This document shows positions 1 to 8,888 of a DNA stretch of 64,000 nt, piece after piece. Both the position numbers and the translations under genes were made by a program. The notes under the pieces are model-generated. The model was not told where the DNA came from. It saw nothing but the letters and a program-made list of their open reading frames with translations, and did not search any database. The DNA is from Nitrospira sp. (lineage in GTDB: Bacteria; Nitrospirota; Nitrospiria; Nitrospirales; Nitrospiraceae): NCBI GenBank assembly GCA_022842445.1, contig JALHPO010000001.1, positions 481,144 to 545,143 of the forward strand, written 5' to 3'. How positions within the stretch are numbered: the stretch's first letter is position 1; every line of letters starts with the position of its first letter.

Positions 1-1983
1 CCCCTGCCAATAATTGATCGCATCAGGCCCTTGGCCCCCGATGAGCGTTTGATGAAGAAAACCGCCAGCCCCTATTGGAAGCAAGCCTTCTATCAAGGCA
101 TAGTCTGCCAATGTCAGATACGAATAATCTTCAACTGATTGCTCATAGCCATCATTTCCAGTCCCCACAAACGCCGTCACGCTGACCACGCTTTCCACCT
201 GCGTCTCATGCGTAGCCTCGCCCATTTCATCCACCAATGTTGCCGACAAGGTCACCGTGGCATCGGCGGACACCTCGTCACTCGCAATCAGGGTAAATCG
301 CACCTGATCCGCGCCCTCCGGCACAATCAACTCAACCGTCCCATCGGGACCGACCGTCTGGGCGCCCTCATCCGTCGCGACACTGAGTTGATTGGCCTGA
401 GGACCCTGCAGATGCAGCGACACCCGCTGCCCGCCCACTCCCGCCGCAAAGGGGAGCGACAGCCGAAAGATTTCTCCTAACCGCTCTTCCAGCGTAGCGC
501 TCGACGGCCCACCCGGCACATAACCCGGTGTGTGAAAGGGATTGGCCCCCATCCCAGACTGGATCACCACCGTCTGGCCAGCGCGCTGAACAATTTCGCG
601 GGCATCTTCGATGGCAGTCCGAATTGATGGTGAGAGACGTGGGTCATTGAGTTCAGCCGCATAGGTTTGAGCAATTAAATTAAGATCGTTGAAATCTAGG
701 GAACGCCCAAGATCGAACACCCCAGCCGCATCGTGCAGAAAGTCCGTGACCGCATTGCCGATACCATGAGCGGTGTCGGTGATCCATGGAACGAGCGTGT
801 CGGTGACAAAACTCTCGACAGCCCCAACGGTGCCGGTTACAACCTCGCCAACCGCGATCAAGGCCGAACTCACCAGCTGTTGCAGGTGCACCATATCTCG
901 CTCTGCAGCGATTGCAGCACGAGTAATCATGTCCAAGGCTCGATTGATCCCGACACCCGGCAAGGCCAATGTGTTCGCAAACACGTCACGGTCGAACTGC
1001 AATCCTGCCAATTCTGTTGATACTTCCGCCTGCTTCGCAAGCAGCCCCACACCCAACCCCACGCCTAACGATGAGGCATACAAGGTCAAGCGGAACGCCG
1101 CTTCCGCATTACCTTCGACCGTGCCGTCGGTATTGCCGAGTTGCGCATAATGATTTGCAAATGATTGGGCCAAAGCCAAATCCAACTGCAGCGGGGTGTA
1201 GGCAACCACAGGGGCCATCCAGTATTCCGGTTTGTCGATGGTATGAGCAAACAACCCATCACGAAAGTCGGCAAAGTCCACTCGGTGGCCAATCAGCTGC
1301 GTCCCGATCCCACCGACATGCGGCCCTCCAAGCAAGTGGACGACATCGCCCTGTAGAAGTGGCGGCTGCCCAATGACGACATGGTGTTCACCCGCCACAA
1401 TAGATGTACGGTCCGTAGTCGGGGTCATGCCTCCCAGCACATGTGTGACCCCTGGCGCATTGAAGGTGGTGAAGTGGAGTTGGTTGGGATTAATTTGAAA
1501 ATCGGGATTCGGTATTTCCGTTATTGGATCGGGTAGCGTACGGGCTATCTCCAAGACCGAAGCTAGATTATTGGCGCTCTCATCTCTCATGTTCGTGTCA
1601 TTGATCGCCCACTGGACCAGCGCCCCACCCGAACTATGTCCTACTAACTCAACATTTCTTCCTGCAACTAATTGTTGGGCGAGCCATGGATTAACAAATT
1701 CGTCCAATTGACTGAATTGCGTCTTTCCAATGTCCGTGACGTCAGCAAAAACGTCCTTGACATTGGTGAGTATGATTTCCGTCCCTCTGAACACCAACAT
1801 CCGACGGCCATCGTCGGTCCCAGCTGGTTTAAGGGCATACACATAGCCACCAGCAGGCCCTTCACGCTCTCCTCCATCGCCAAACGTGGAATCGATCTCC
1901 CAGCCAGATGGAACTAAACCTACCCCCTCATACACGGTCGCTGCAGCGTCACGAGCTTCTGTCAACGTGACAAATGAGCTCAT
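1..1983 (-). CDS. RTX-type lipase-like alpha/beta hydrolase, partial (C-terminus beyond window)
   Basis: The frame is open without a stop for 661 codons from the ATG at 1983 to the window edge, so the gene is incomplete at its 3' end. Residues 62-72 hold an RGT-type oxyanion region followed by an Asp-rich stretch, and residues 115-119 are G-H-S-S-G, the nucleophile elbow of class 3 lipases (Ser117). The last visible residues contain GGQGPDAIN, which fits the RTX calcium-binding nonapeptide GGxGxDxUx. There is no Sec signal peptide, as expected for a type I secreted RTX protein (inference). Its ATG overlaps the TGA of the upstream secreted protein (ATGA), so the two are probably translationally coupled. 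Substrate unknown; a phospholipase or esterase is possible. Confidence 0.8.
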   Translation of the reverse strand, partial: MSSFVTLTEARDAAATVYEGVGLVPSGWEIDSTFGDGGEREGPAGGYVYALKPAGTDDGRRMLVFRGTEIILTNVKDVFADVTDIGKTQFSQLDEFVNPWLAQQLVAGRNVELVGHSSGGALVQWAINDTNMRDESANNLASVLEIARTLPDPITEIPNPDFQINPNQLHFTTFNAPGVTHVLGGMTPTTDRTSIVAGEHHVVIGQPPLLQGDVVHLLGGPHVGGIGTQLIGHRVDFADFRDGLFAHTIDKPEYWMAPVVAYTPLQLDLALAQSFANHYAQLGNTDGTVEGNAEAAFRLTLYASSLGVGLGVGLLAKQAEVSTELAGLQFDRDVFANTLALPGVGINRALDMITRAAIAAERDMVHLQQLVSSALIAVGEVVTGTVGAVESFVTDTLVPWITDTAHGIGNAVTDFLHDAAGVFDLGRSLDFNDLNLIAQTYAAELNDPRLSPSIRTAIEDAREIVQRAGQTVVIQSGMGANPFHTPGYVPGGPSSATLEERLGEIFRLSLPFAAGVGGQRVSLHLQGPQANQLSVATDEGAQTVGPDGTVELIVPEGADQVRFTLIASDEVSADATVTLSATLVDEMGEATHETQVESVVSVTAFVGTGNDGYEQSVEDYSYLTLADYALIEGLLPIGAGGFLHQTLIGGQGPDAINYWQG

Positions 1984-3233
1984 TGTCTGCCTCCTCTCAT
2001 CTGCACAAATGTGAGGTATCCTTTTTCCACGTAACTGATCGTTCGACCATTAGGTGCAAGCCGCACTGCTCCCACTCCTTGATCAAGTCGGCGAATTCTT
2101 AGTTCCACAACGGATCTGTCTCCTTCCGAGTACTTCCACAATACAGGGCTTGATCGATAGGCATGGTGCAAAACAACAACATCCCCTGCATCATTCACGT
2201 CTAGGTCATAGAGAGACGCTCGTTCATTCGGTTCTTTCTGTACACTGAACACTTCTTCCCACTGCTTGGTCTCTCCTGCAGTCGGAAATCGGCAGATGCG
2301 CCCAAAGAATGTCCTTCTTGGATTGTAATCACCCTCCCTGGAGCACCTTGCATAGAGATAGTCGCCGCCAGGATTTAGCTTGAAACTGATTGCGTCGATT
2401 CGATAAACCCCTTGGCGTATTGAAATTTCTTGCAATACCTGGTTTCCGAAATCCCGTAACAGATAGCCTTGCTTGAGCTCGGTTCCATCAGATAGCTTGA
2501 GTGGCGGGTCTGGATTTGGCACCCACTTGTAACGCCCATCTTCATTCACACGTATCGTTTCATCCCAGATGTACTGAGCCACATACCCGTTGTTTACCAG
2601 CCATGTGCGTTTGGTTCCTCGATCGTGGCGCAAACAGAACACACGATAACCGTTCAATAGGTTAGTAAAATGGCAGTCCTTCACAGCCGCTTCTTCGCTA
2701 CTGGAGTGCTCCGCTTCACCCCCTGGTATAGTCTTAGCAAAGCCGAGCACAAACTGGTTTCTGACGCTGACAGCCTGAGGCAGAACAAACCCTTCAGTCT
2801 TCTCCACCAACACAGTTGGCGCCTGACCAATCTTCATGGAGTAGACTGAATTGCGCTTCTTATCTGCCGTGAGAATATGGAACAGGATCGACTGATCCTG
2901 ACATGTCACATCACGGATTTTCCGCTGAAGGCTTGGCTCAAGTGGTGAGAGATCAATTCTCTTCAGATCTTTGGGCTGGTTAGGATCGAGATAATAGAGC
3001 CCTTCTACCTCGAACTCCTGCCCGGGAGCTGGCTGTTGCCCTTTGACGACGATGAAATGGGAGTCGTCATACCAGCAGCCGCCGCCGTTGATACCGGTGT
3101 TGATGATTTCGTAGTCGACCTTAGCTTCGGCTGGAAGAACGGAGCAGAGGACGCCTCCCGCAAGGACACTGAAGCTGTACACCACACTCCACCACAAAAT
3201 AATCGGATGGCCTTGCACCTGCCCGTTCCTCAT
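1980..3233 (-). CDS. Secreted protein of unknown function, propeller-like
   Basis: 417 residues. The N-terminus has a hydrophobic segment of about 20 residues ending near AEA, which reads as a Sec signal peptide, so the product should be periplasmic or exported. The body has recurring short strands with S/G-D turns (for example LDVNDAGDVVVLHHAY and LAPNGRTISYVEKG near the C-terminus) that resemble TolB/WD40-like propeller blades; this is a visual impression only. Several Cys are spread through the protein and may form disulfides. It lies 13 bp downstream of a small gene and its stop overlaps the start of the RTX hydrolase. No family assigned; it may be an accessory or partner of the hydrolase. 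Confidence 0.75.
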   Translation of the reverse strand: MRNGQVQGHPIILWWSVVYSFSVLAGGVLCSVLPAEAKVDYEIINTGINGGGCWYDDSHFIVVKGQQPAPGQEFEVEGLYYLDPNQPKDLKRIDLSPLEPSLQRKIRDVTCQDQSILFHILTADKKRNSVYSMKIGQAPTVLVEKTEGFVLPQAVSVRNQFVLGFAKTIPGGEAEHSSSEEAAVKDCHFTNLLNGYRVFCLRHDRGTKRTWLVNNGYVAQYIWDETIRVNEDGRYKWVPNPDPPLKLSDGTELKQGYLLRDFGNQVLQEISIRQGVYRIDAISFKLNPGGDYLYARCSREGDYNPRRTFFGRICRFPTAGETKQWEEVFSVQKEPNERASLYDLDVNDAGDVVVLHHAYRSSPVLWKYSEGDRSVVELRIRRLDQGVGAVRLAPNGRTISYVEKGYLTFVQMRGGRQ

Positions 3234-3246
3234 TCTTGCCCCCTTG

Positions 3247-3588
3247 TCAGGATGTTGTCTTCATATTCAACTGCCGTGCGTCACCCAGATTCCCCAGCAA
3301 CTGCTGAATCTGTTGCTGTAAGCGCGCGAGTACATCGACACCCATTGCCACACGGGTGACGAGATGGCCGTCCAATCCTTTGGGCGCTGCCTGCCCATCC
3401 TTTGCGGCCTTTGCAATGGCTGCAAGGGCAGCTGGTTCGATGAAGCCGAAATCCAGGTAGGCAATGCCTTGCGCGACACCGACGTTGGAATAGTTCACGG
3501 CTAATGGATGGGCTGTGGGCTCGGAGGGTTTCAATCGCACATTCAAGGAAATGCTCTTGTCCACTGGGGTATCTTTCATGTCACTCAT
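3247..3588 (-). CDS. Small protein, possibly DUF3467-like
   Basis: 113 residues, no signal peptide. The pattern NYSNVGVAQGIAYLDFGFI followed by an Arg-Val-Ala-Met strand and an amphipathic LARLQQQIQQLL helix resembles the DUF3467 layout (N-S-x-x-D-F-x-x-D-F-G then R-V-V-M-S and a helix), but the match is weak and made by eye. First gene of the minus-strand unit that continues with the secreted protein and the RTX hydrolase. A putative ribosome site lies just upstream (GGAGTGACTCC). Function unknown. Confidence 0.65.
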   Translation of the reverse strand: MSDMKDTPVDKSISLNVRLKPSEPTAHPLAVNYSNVGVAQGIAYLDFGFIEPAALAAIAKAAKDGQAAPKGLDGHLVTRVAMGVDVLARLQQQIQQLLGNLGDARQLNMKTTS

Positions 3589-4748
3589 GCGGAGTCACTC
3601 CTTCTGCGAGAGGCTGCGGGATACAGGCTGACAGGCTGATCAAATCGTTCGTGGGGGATGTAGATTTAAGTCCGTCCGGCAGGCGCATGTGTGAGTTCCC
3701 TAGGGTTCCAACACAGCAAATCGGCCCGTACAGTAACACGGCCAATCGTAACATCAATAGATCCAACCGGATCTATTTCCTCATGTACTCTCCTGTTTTT
3801 ATCAAGTATTTGAATGGGGATATTCTGATCTACCCCCGATTTCCTCAGAGCCCCGGTGGTGAACGAGGCTCTCGGCATAGGACTTCCAACCAGACGCCTT
3901 GCATCGCCGTCATCACGAAAAGGCAACCTCTATGCCAATCATGTTTGCGCAGATACCATCAGAGGCTTCTGCTCATTGCGTGCGGAGGCAATACAGTATG
4001 TGTATCAAGCTTGATACGAAGTTGACGGAAACGATACAGAGGCTTGGAGGTAGATGCCCGCCCCTTACAGACGTGGCTCTAAACTGAGGTAAATAAAGGT
4101 GTCAGCAACTGTCTTGGGATTTAAGAATGTAGAACGTCCCCATTTCTTCCCCCCGGAAATCCCGAGCTCCCGCGCCACCCGGGCCACCGGCCGACCCGAT
4201 TCCCGTGAGAACCGGACGGCCTCAAACTCGAAGGCATCAGTCAATGACGGCGCGTTGTGGTTGCCATACTAACCCCCAATTCCATCATTCCCCCACGTAT
4301 GGAGGTGTCTGTGAAATCAGGGGAGGGTCACCCCTACGTTCCAACACTTCGACGGCTCAACTGAGAGCTGTTCACTATTGGCCAGTCTTTGTTTAACGAA
4401 AATGCGATCATGTGTTCTGAAAATGACTCATTACCGCACAGAGAGATTCATAGGGCTAGTCTTGATGTGTACCGAGCGAGGGGCATCCGAGAAACTTAGC
4501 CGGAGGAATTCAATGGCTGAGTCCTTCTTTCCATTGAAGGGCGAAGGTATACGGTACGATCTACGGAAGTGCCCATGAATCCTCACCTGGAAACCCAAGA
4601 TCCTGGGGGACGCCGCACCGACGACCTGTACACCTGGGCGGATCATCGATGATGTCCTGACGACACGGGGAGAGCGAACCGGTCAGGTTCGCTGTCTAAT
4701 GTGGCAAGACAGGGGTGTAGCGCTCTCTTTTAGATGAAGGAGGATACC
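3589..4748. other. Intergenic stretch of 1.16 kb without a convincing gene
   Basis: Short open frames occur on both strands, but none has a good ribosome site together with recognisable protein features. The only interpretable coding trace is the IS3 orfA fragment at 4155-4235. The stretch probably represents decayed accessory DNA and also carries the upstream region of the Spy-like gene. Confidence 0.5.
4155..4235 (-). mobile_element. Remnant of IS3-family transposase OrfA (HTH)
   Basis: The minus strand encodes AFEFEAVRFSRESGRPVARV and then ARELGIS, which matches the helix-turn-helix start of IS3-family OrfA (typically FKxEAVRL..SGxxVAxVARELGIS). Reading stops making sense immediately after GIS: there is no YRW continuation, no leucine zipper and no OrfB. 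It is therefore a short decayed fragment. The sequence just beyond (AAGAAATGGGGACGTTCTAC, minus strand) recurs in similar form near 62825. Confidence 0.6.
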
Positions 4749-5279
4749 ATGAATGTGAAAACACTGGTTGGTGCCGTCGCGATCCTGAGCTTCATAGGTT
4801 TCAATGTTCAGCCGGGACACGCGGATGCAGGCCGTAAATACTCGTATGGCCATGGAGGCGAACACGGCTATTGGGAGGAGATGAAAGGCCATCAGTCCCA
4901 TGCCGCCGACCATCTCCGGCATGTGTTAAAACATGGAAAAGAAATCGGACTGACGGAGGAGCAGATCAAGAAACTGAAGGCGATCGAATTGGATTACGAC
5001 CGCGTGTACATCAAAGCTGAGGCAGACATTCATGTGGCCGAACGGGAGTTACGCGCCTTAGCGGAGAACGAGAAGACCGAACTGTCCGCTCTCGAGGCTA
5101 AAGTGAAGGAGAGTGAGATGCTGGAGGTGGGCCTCCGCATGGCGGCCTTCAAGGCTCGGCGCGATGCGCTAGCCGTGCTGACGCCGGAACAGCGGGAGAA
5201 GGCCACGGCGGCCCATGAAAAGCGGATGGACGAGATGATGAGTGGCTCGCATGGAGCGACACCCGGAAAGGTACATTAA
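4749..5279 (+). CDS. Spy/CpxP-like periplasmic LTxxQ protein
   Basis: 176 residues from the ATG at 4749, chosen because GAAGGAGG ends 5 nt upstream; an in-frame ATG at 4734 lies in front of that site. A Sec signal peptide covers the first 25 or so residues (ending GHADA). The mature part is almost all helical and charged, with two LTxxQ-type motifs, LTEEQ and LTPEQ, the hallmark of the Spy/CpxP/heavy-metal sensor (CnrX/ZraP) group. His-rich stretches follow the signal peptide (HGGEHG, HQSHAADHLRH) and close the protein, which suggests metal binding. Likely a periplasmic chaperone or metal/stress sensor. It is followed after 12 bp by ftsH, so the pair may be a stress operon. Confidence 0.8.
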   Translation: MNVKTLVGAVAILSFIGFNVQPGHADAGRKYSYGHGGEHGYWEEMKGHQSHAADHLRHVLKHGKEIGLTEEQIKKLKAIELDYDRVYIKAEADIHVAERELRALAENEKTELSALEAKVKESEMLEVGLRMAAFKARRDALAVLTPEQREKATAAHEKRMDEMMSGSHGATPGKVH

Positions 5280-5291
5280 CGGCTTTCGGGA

Positions 5292-7484
5292 ATGCCGCCT
5301 TCTATAATGCCGGGGGGCACCATGAGCGTGACGGAACAGCAAGCACGACACAGCTATAACAGCTTCACACCAACCAGCCGACTCCAGCCAGCCGACCGTG
5401 GGCCTGGTGCCCGAAAGAATCCGGAGCAAGCGAAAGTGCCGCCAGGCAAGACGTGGCTCTGGTTTGTGCTCATCCTGCTCGCAAACTTCATGCTTGGTAG
5501 GTTCCTGATTCCTACTCCGGAAGCGCCGATCACAGTGCCCTATACCCTCTTCAAGCAGGAAGTGGGAAAGAACAACGTTGCGGCGATCTACAGCCAGGGG
5601 GACACCATTACTGGCCGCTTCACGACATCAATCATCTATCCGCCGTTAGGCGAAAAGGGCGTGGAGCCCAGTGGCGTAACTACAACGAAGAGTGAAAAGA
5701 ATTCGACACCCGGCGGTGAGGCCAAATCGACTGACGAGCGCGGCGGAGGCATGGACAGCGTGTCCCAGACAATCAGTGTCTTCACCACTACCCTCCCCTC
5801 CTTTGTAGATCCTGGTTTGGAACAATTCCTAATTACGAACGGAGTCGAGATCAGTGCGAAACCTATTCAAGAAGGTGGCAACCCATGGACGACGATCTTT
5901 TTTAGCTTCGGCCCGGGTCTGCTCTTCATCGGCTTTTATATCTGGCTCTTCCGTCGGGCTGCGCAGCAAGGCGGTGGCATGATGGGCGGAGGACTGATGG
6001 GCATGGGCAAGAGCAGAGCCCGCCGCTATGACCAGGAGCAGACGACGAAGGTGACCTTCGAGGATGTTGCCGGCATCGACGAAGCTGAAAACGAACTAGT
6101 CGAGATCGTAGACTTTCTCAAGGACACCAAGAAGTACACCCGCCTCGGCGGGACCGCTCCGAAAGGCGTGCTGCTCATTGGCGCACCAGGGACAGGGAAG
6201 ACGCTTCTGGCAAAAGCTGTTGCAGGGGAGGCCGGGGTGCCCTTCTTCTCGATGAGCGCCGCGGAATTTGTGGAGATGATCGTCGGAGTGGGCGCCGCGA
6301 GGGTACGAGATCTCTTCAAGGAGGCACGCGAGAATGCCCCTGCAATTGTGTTCATCGACGAACTCGATGCCATCGGGCGCGCACGCGGGCAGATGGCGAT
6401 TGGCGGATCCAGCGAGCAGGAGCAAACCTTGAATCAAATCTTGACCGAAATGGACGGGTTCTCGAGTCGTCAAGGCATCATCGTATTGGCGGCAACCAAC
6501 CAGCCTGACGTATTAGACAAAGCGCTCCTGCGACCCGGACGCTTCGATAGGCGGGTCGTTGTGAATCTCCCAGACAGGACAGGACGAGCGGCGATTCTAA
6601 AAGTTCATACTCGCAATGTGCCGCTCGCGAATGACGCCATACTGGGAAACCTTGCGGCAATGACGCCAGGGCTTTCGGGGGCCGACCTGAAGAATCTCGT
6701 CAATGAGGCTGCATTGTTGGGCGCTCGCCGCGAGCAACAAGAGGTCCGTTACAAGGACTTCCTTGACGCGCTAGAGAAGATCGTACTCGGCCCAGAACGC
6801 CCGATCCTCATGAGCCGGGCAGACCGAGAACGGATTGCCTACCATGAGGGTGGACATGCCATTCTCGGTCTCGTGGTGTCTGGCGCCGACCCAGTGAACC
6901 GAGTCACGATCGTGCCACGCGGGCAGGCTCTCGGCGTCACCTATCAGCGCCCGGACAGCGACCGCTATAACTATCCGGAAGCCTATTTACGCGCGAGGAT
7001 CGTTGGAATGCTGGGCGGGCGTGCCGCGGAAGAGATTGTTTACGGGACGAAGACCACTGGGGCCGAGAACGACATCGAGCAAGCCACCGGTCTCGCCCGC
7101 CGGATGGTCACCCGTTGGGGTATGAGTGAGCGGCTCGGCCTTGTGCAGCTCGCGCCAAGGGAGAACCCCTACCTGAGCGGCCTAAACGGGTACGGAGACG
7201 CGAGGCCTTTTAGCGAAGAGACTGCTAAAGTCATCGATGCCGAGGTGCTTAAGATTATCGGCGAGAGTTACGACGAGGCCCGGCGGCTCCTCAACGCGCA
7301 TCGCAACCAGCTTGATATGCTTGCGGCAGCCTTGCTCACTCGGGAAACTCTCAACGAACAAGAGATTCTTGAGGTGACGGGGCTTCCCCATGCCCCGACC
7401 CTGGAGACTGGGATGTTGCCCCATCCCGCTGGCGACGAGACCACGCCTGAACCAATCGGGGCAGCTCATTCGATGGAACGATAA
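5292..7484 (+). CDS. ftsH: ATP-dependent zinc metalloprotease FtsH, divergent paralogue type
   Basis: 730 residues from 5292; an in-frame ATG at 5322 (MSVTEQQ) is an equally possible start, neither having a strong ribosome site. Order of parts: soluble N-terminus, membrane helix near 55-73, an enlarged periplasmic domain with a low-complexity Ser/Thr/Glu insert near 125-155, second membrane helix near 201-220, a Gly/Met-rich linker, then the AAA module (Walker A GAPGTGKT near 298, Walker B IVFIDELDAIG, second region of homology) and the M41 protease (HEGGH zinc motif, distal Asp in GAENDIEQA). All catalytic residues are present. The position behind a Spy-like gene, apart from the usual hpt/tilS/folate neighbours, suggests an accessory stress copy rather than the housekeeping one (inference). 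Confidence 0.95.
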   Translation: MPPSIMPGGTMSVTEQQARHSYNSFTPTSRLQPADRGPGARKNPEQAKVPPGKTWLWFVLILLANFMLGRFLIPTPEAPITVPYTLFKQEVGKNNVAAIYSQGDTITGRFTTSIIYPPLGEKGVEPSGVTTTKSEKNSTPGGEAKSTDERGGGMDSVSQTISVFTTTLPSFVDPGLEQFLITNGVEISAKPIQEGGNPWTTIFFSFGPGLLFIGFYIWLFRRAAQQGGGMMGGGLMGMGKSRARRYDQEQTTKVTFEDVAGIDEAENELVEIVDFLKDTKKYTRLGGTAPKGVLLIGAPGTGKTLLAKAVAGEAGVPFFSMSAAEFVEMIVGVGAARVRDLFKEARENAPAIVFIDELDAIGRARGQMAIGGSSEQEQTLNQILTEMDGFSSRQGIIVLAATNQPDVLDKALLRPGRFDRRVVVNLPDRTGRAAILKVHTRNVPLANDAILGNLAAMTPGLSGADLKNLVNEAALLGARREQQEVRYKDFLDALEKIVLGPERPILMSRADRERIAYHEGGHAILGLVVSGADPVNRVTIVPRGQALGVTYQRPDSDRYNYPEAYLRARIVGMLGGRAAEEIVYGTKTTGAENDIEQATGLARRMVTRWGMSERLGLVQLAPRENPYLSGLNGYGDARPFSEETAKVIDAEVLKIIGESYDEARRLLNAHRNQLDMLAAALLTRETLNEQEILEVTGLPHAPTLETGMLPHPAGDETTPEPIGAAHSMER

Positions 7485-7549
7485 GTGGCCCACAGAATTG
7501 GCCCAACGGGTCTGACGCTGCGATGAGGGGCCACATGCTCAGGCCACCT

Positions 7550-7759
7550 CTAGCAGGCTGCGGACAAATGTTTTGAGGGCCTCTTCAGCAGCGTCAACTT
7601 CGGTGCCTGGAGCGACCTCTGAGTTCCTCGAACACTGCATTTACTTCGACCAGGACAGGTGATCTGTCCTCACGGAGACATTTCGCCTACCCAGAAGAAA
7701 ACTTGTGCTTTCTACGGGTTTCACCCGATGAACAAACGCATTTTTCCGCAACCTGCTAG
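7550..7759. repeat. MITE-like element, 210 bp with 21-nt terminal inverted repeats
   Basis: The left end CTAGCAGGCTGCGGACAAAT(G) at 7550-7570 and the reverse complement of the right end at 7739-7759, CTAGCAGGTTGCGGAAAAAT(G), agree at 19 of 21 positions. The CTAGCAGG-TGC-GAAAAA type end is a known recurrent end of small non-autonomous elements and repeats in several phyla. No transposase is encoded inside. The element overlaps the 3' half of the small open frame at 7641-7871. Confidence 0.65.
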
Positions 7760-7871
7760 AAATGAGCGGCCGTTCAGATCCAAGCTGAACGTGCCGTTTG
7801 GATTGATGTGATTGTAGAACCTCAATTAGCAAACGAACTCCCAACCGGACAGACGGCTTCTTAGCTTTCAT
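7641..7871 (-). CDS. Hypothetical small protein, 3' end inside a repeat element
   Basis: 76 residues from the ATG at 7871, which is preceded by GGAGG with an 8-nt spacer. The N-terminal third (MKAKKPSVRLGVRLLIEVLQ) reads like a genuine protein start, but from about residue 38 the frame runs through the right end of the 210-bp inverted-repeat element. This is probably a gene truncated by insertion. No family recognised. Confidence 0.3.
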   Translation of the reverse strand: MKAKKPSVRLGVRLLIEVLQSHQSKRHVQLGSERPLISSRLRKNAFVHRVKPVESTSFLLGRRNVSVRTDHLSWSK

Positions 7872-8142
7872 GGTACCGACCTCCTCAACATAGTTCTGCG
7901 TCCTGCAACAGAGGCGGTCTCTCGGCATCACTTTCTTGCCGATTTGATCCATTCGCTGCCGGGCGTGGTGTCATCGTTCCAGTAGAGTTTCGGATGATCC
8001 GCAAGGATCTGTACGCCGCTGCGCATCAACAAAGATGCAAGACAGATTGATGCAATGAATGATTCGAAGCCAGAGAGGAAATCCTAACAGTTCCTGCTCC
8101 ATCCCTCTCTCCGTGTGGCGTCCAATCAAGTCGTGCAGAGGT

Positions 8143-8397
8143 TCAGTGCTTCGCTTGAGATCGATAGTGGCTGCGGAGATACGCAACGATCTTTTTTTCA
8201 TTGCCTGCGATAACTACGTCGCGCAAGGAATCGACCAGCGTTGGCACACCATTTTGTCCAGAAACTTTCTTCAATCGATGTCTTTGCAATTTGTCCTTGG
8301 GCACATTCCTCAGAATGTAATCCATTTCCCACTCAGACATCTTCGCTCGAACATGAGCACTGAACGGACATTCTTCAAATTGATAGAGCTCTAACAT
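8143..8397 (-). CDS. Glutaredoxin/GST N-terminal domain-like protein
   Basis: 84 residues with a strong purine-rich ribosome site (GGAGAGGGGAG) directly before the ATG. The sequence starts LELYQFEECPFSAHVRAKMS, giving the beta-alpha-beta start of a thioredoxin fold with a CPFS active site, a monothiol-like variant of the CPxC motif. NGVPTLVD is the cis-Pro loop (VPTL) and VIAGNEKKIVAYL matches the Grx C-terminal helix region. A role in glutathione-type disulfide or deglutathionylation chemistry is inferred. No close partner gene. Confidence 0.75.
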   Translation of the reverse strand: MLELYQFEECPFSAHVRAKMSEWEMDYILRNVPKDKLQRHRLKKVSGQNGVPTLVDSLRDVVIAGNEKKIVAYLRSHYRSQAKH

Positions 8398-8513
8398 CTC
8401 TCCCCTCTCCTTTTAAGACGCATGTCAACACAAGGCGACATGACGGCACTCGGTAGGCCATGGTTCGTCAGTTGTGCTTACAGAACCTCCGAACAAGCAA
8501 CGCCTAAAGGAGT

Positions 8514-8888
8514 GTGCGCCAAACCTGCAAAGCCTGGTTCTACGCTCGGTCGGCGTGTCTTTCTCACCAGCAACCGGTCTACCTTAGTCTCCCCGCAGAT
8601 GTGGTGATGAAGAAATGTCCTCGGCCGAGTGCGTTCCACTTCCCCACGCCCGCATCTAGTGATCAGGAGGCGCTCGGGGCGGCGATCAAGGAAGCGATGG
8701 GAATGCTGGATTCGGCACAGAAGCCCGTTGTGATCGCCGACGTGGAGTTAATCCGCTTCAAGCTGCAAAAGACATTCGCCGGTTTTCTCGACAACACAGG
8801 TTATCCGTATGCCACAATGATGTTGGGTAAGAGCGTTCCTTCAGAGCACCACCCACAATTCATTGGCCAGGCCACATTCACCTACTGA
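8514..8888 (+). pseudogene. Remnant of a pyruvate/indolepyruvate decarboxylase-type ThDP enzyme
   Basis: The frame reads QQPVYLSLPADVV, then a run ending EAMGMLDSAQKPVVIADVE and TGYPYATMMLGKSV, then HPQFIGQ. This is the junction and start of the central domain of alpha-keto acid decarboxylases (normally around residues 150-270 of about 550). The pyrimidine- and diphosphate-binding domains are missing, there is no sensible start, and the frame stops at TGA 8886-8888 where the parent protein would continue. A decayed fragment, consistent with other debris in this patch. Confidence 0.7.

Noticed and set aside
3666-3926. 86-codon minus-strand frame with a somewhat protein-like end
   Set aside because: No start signal, and the first half looks random; insufficient support.
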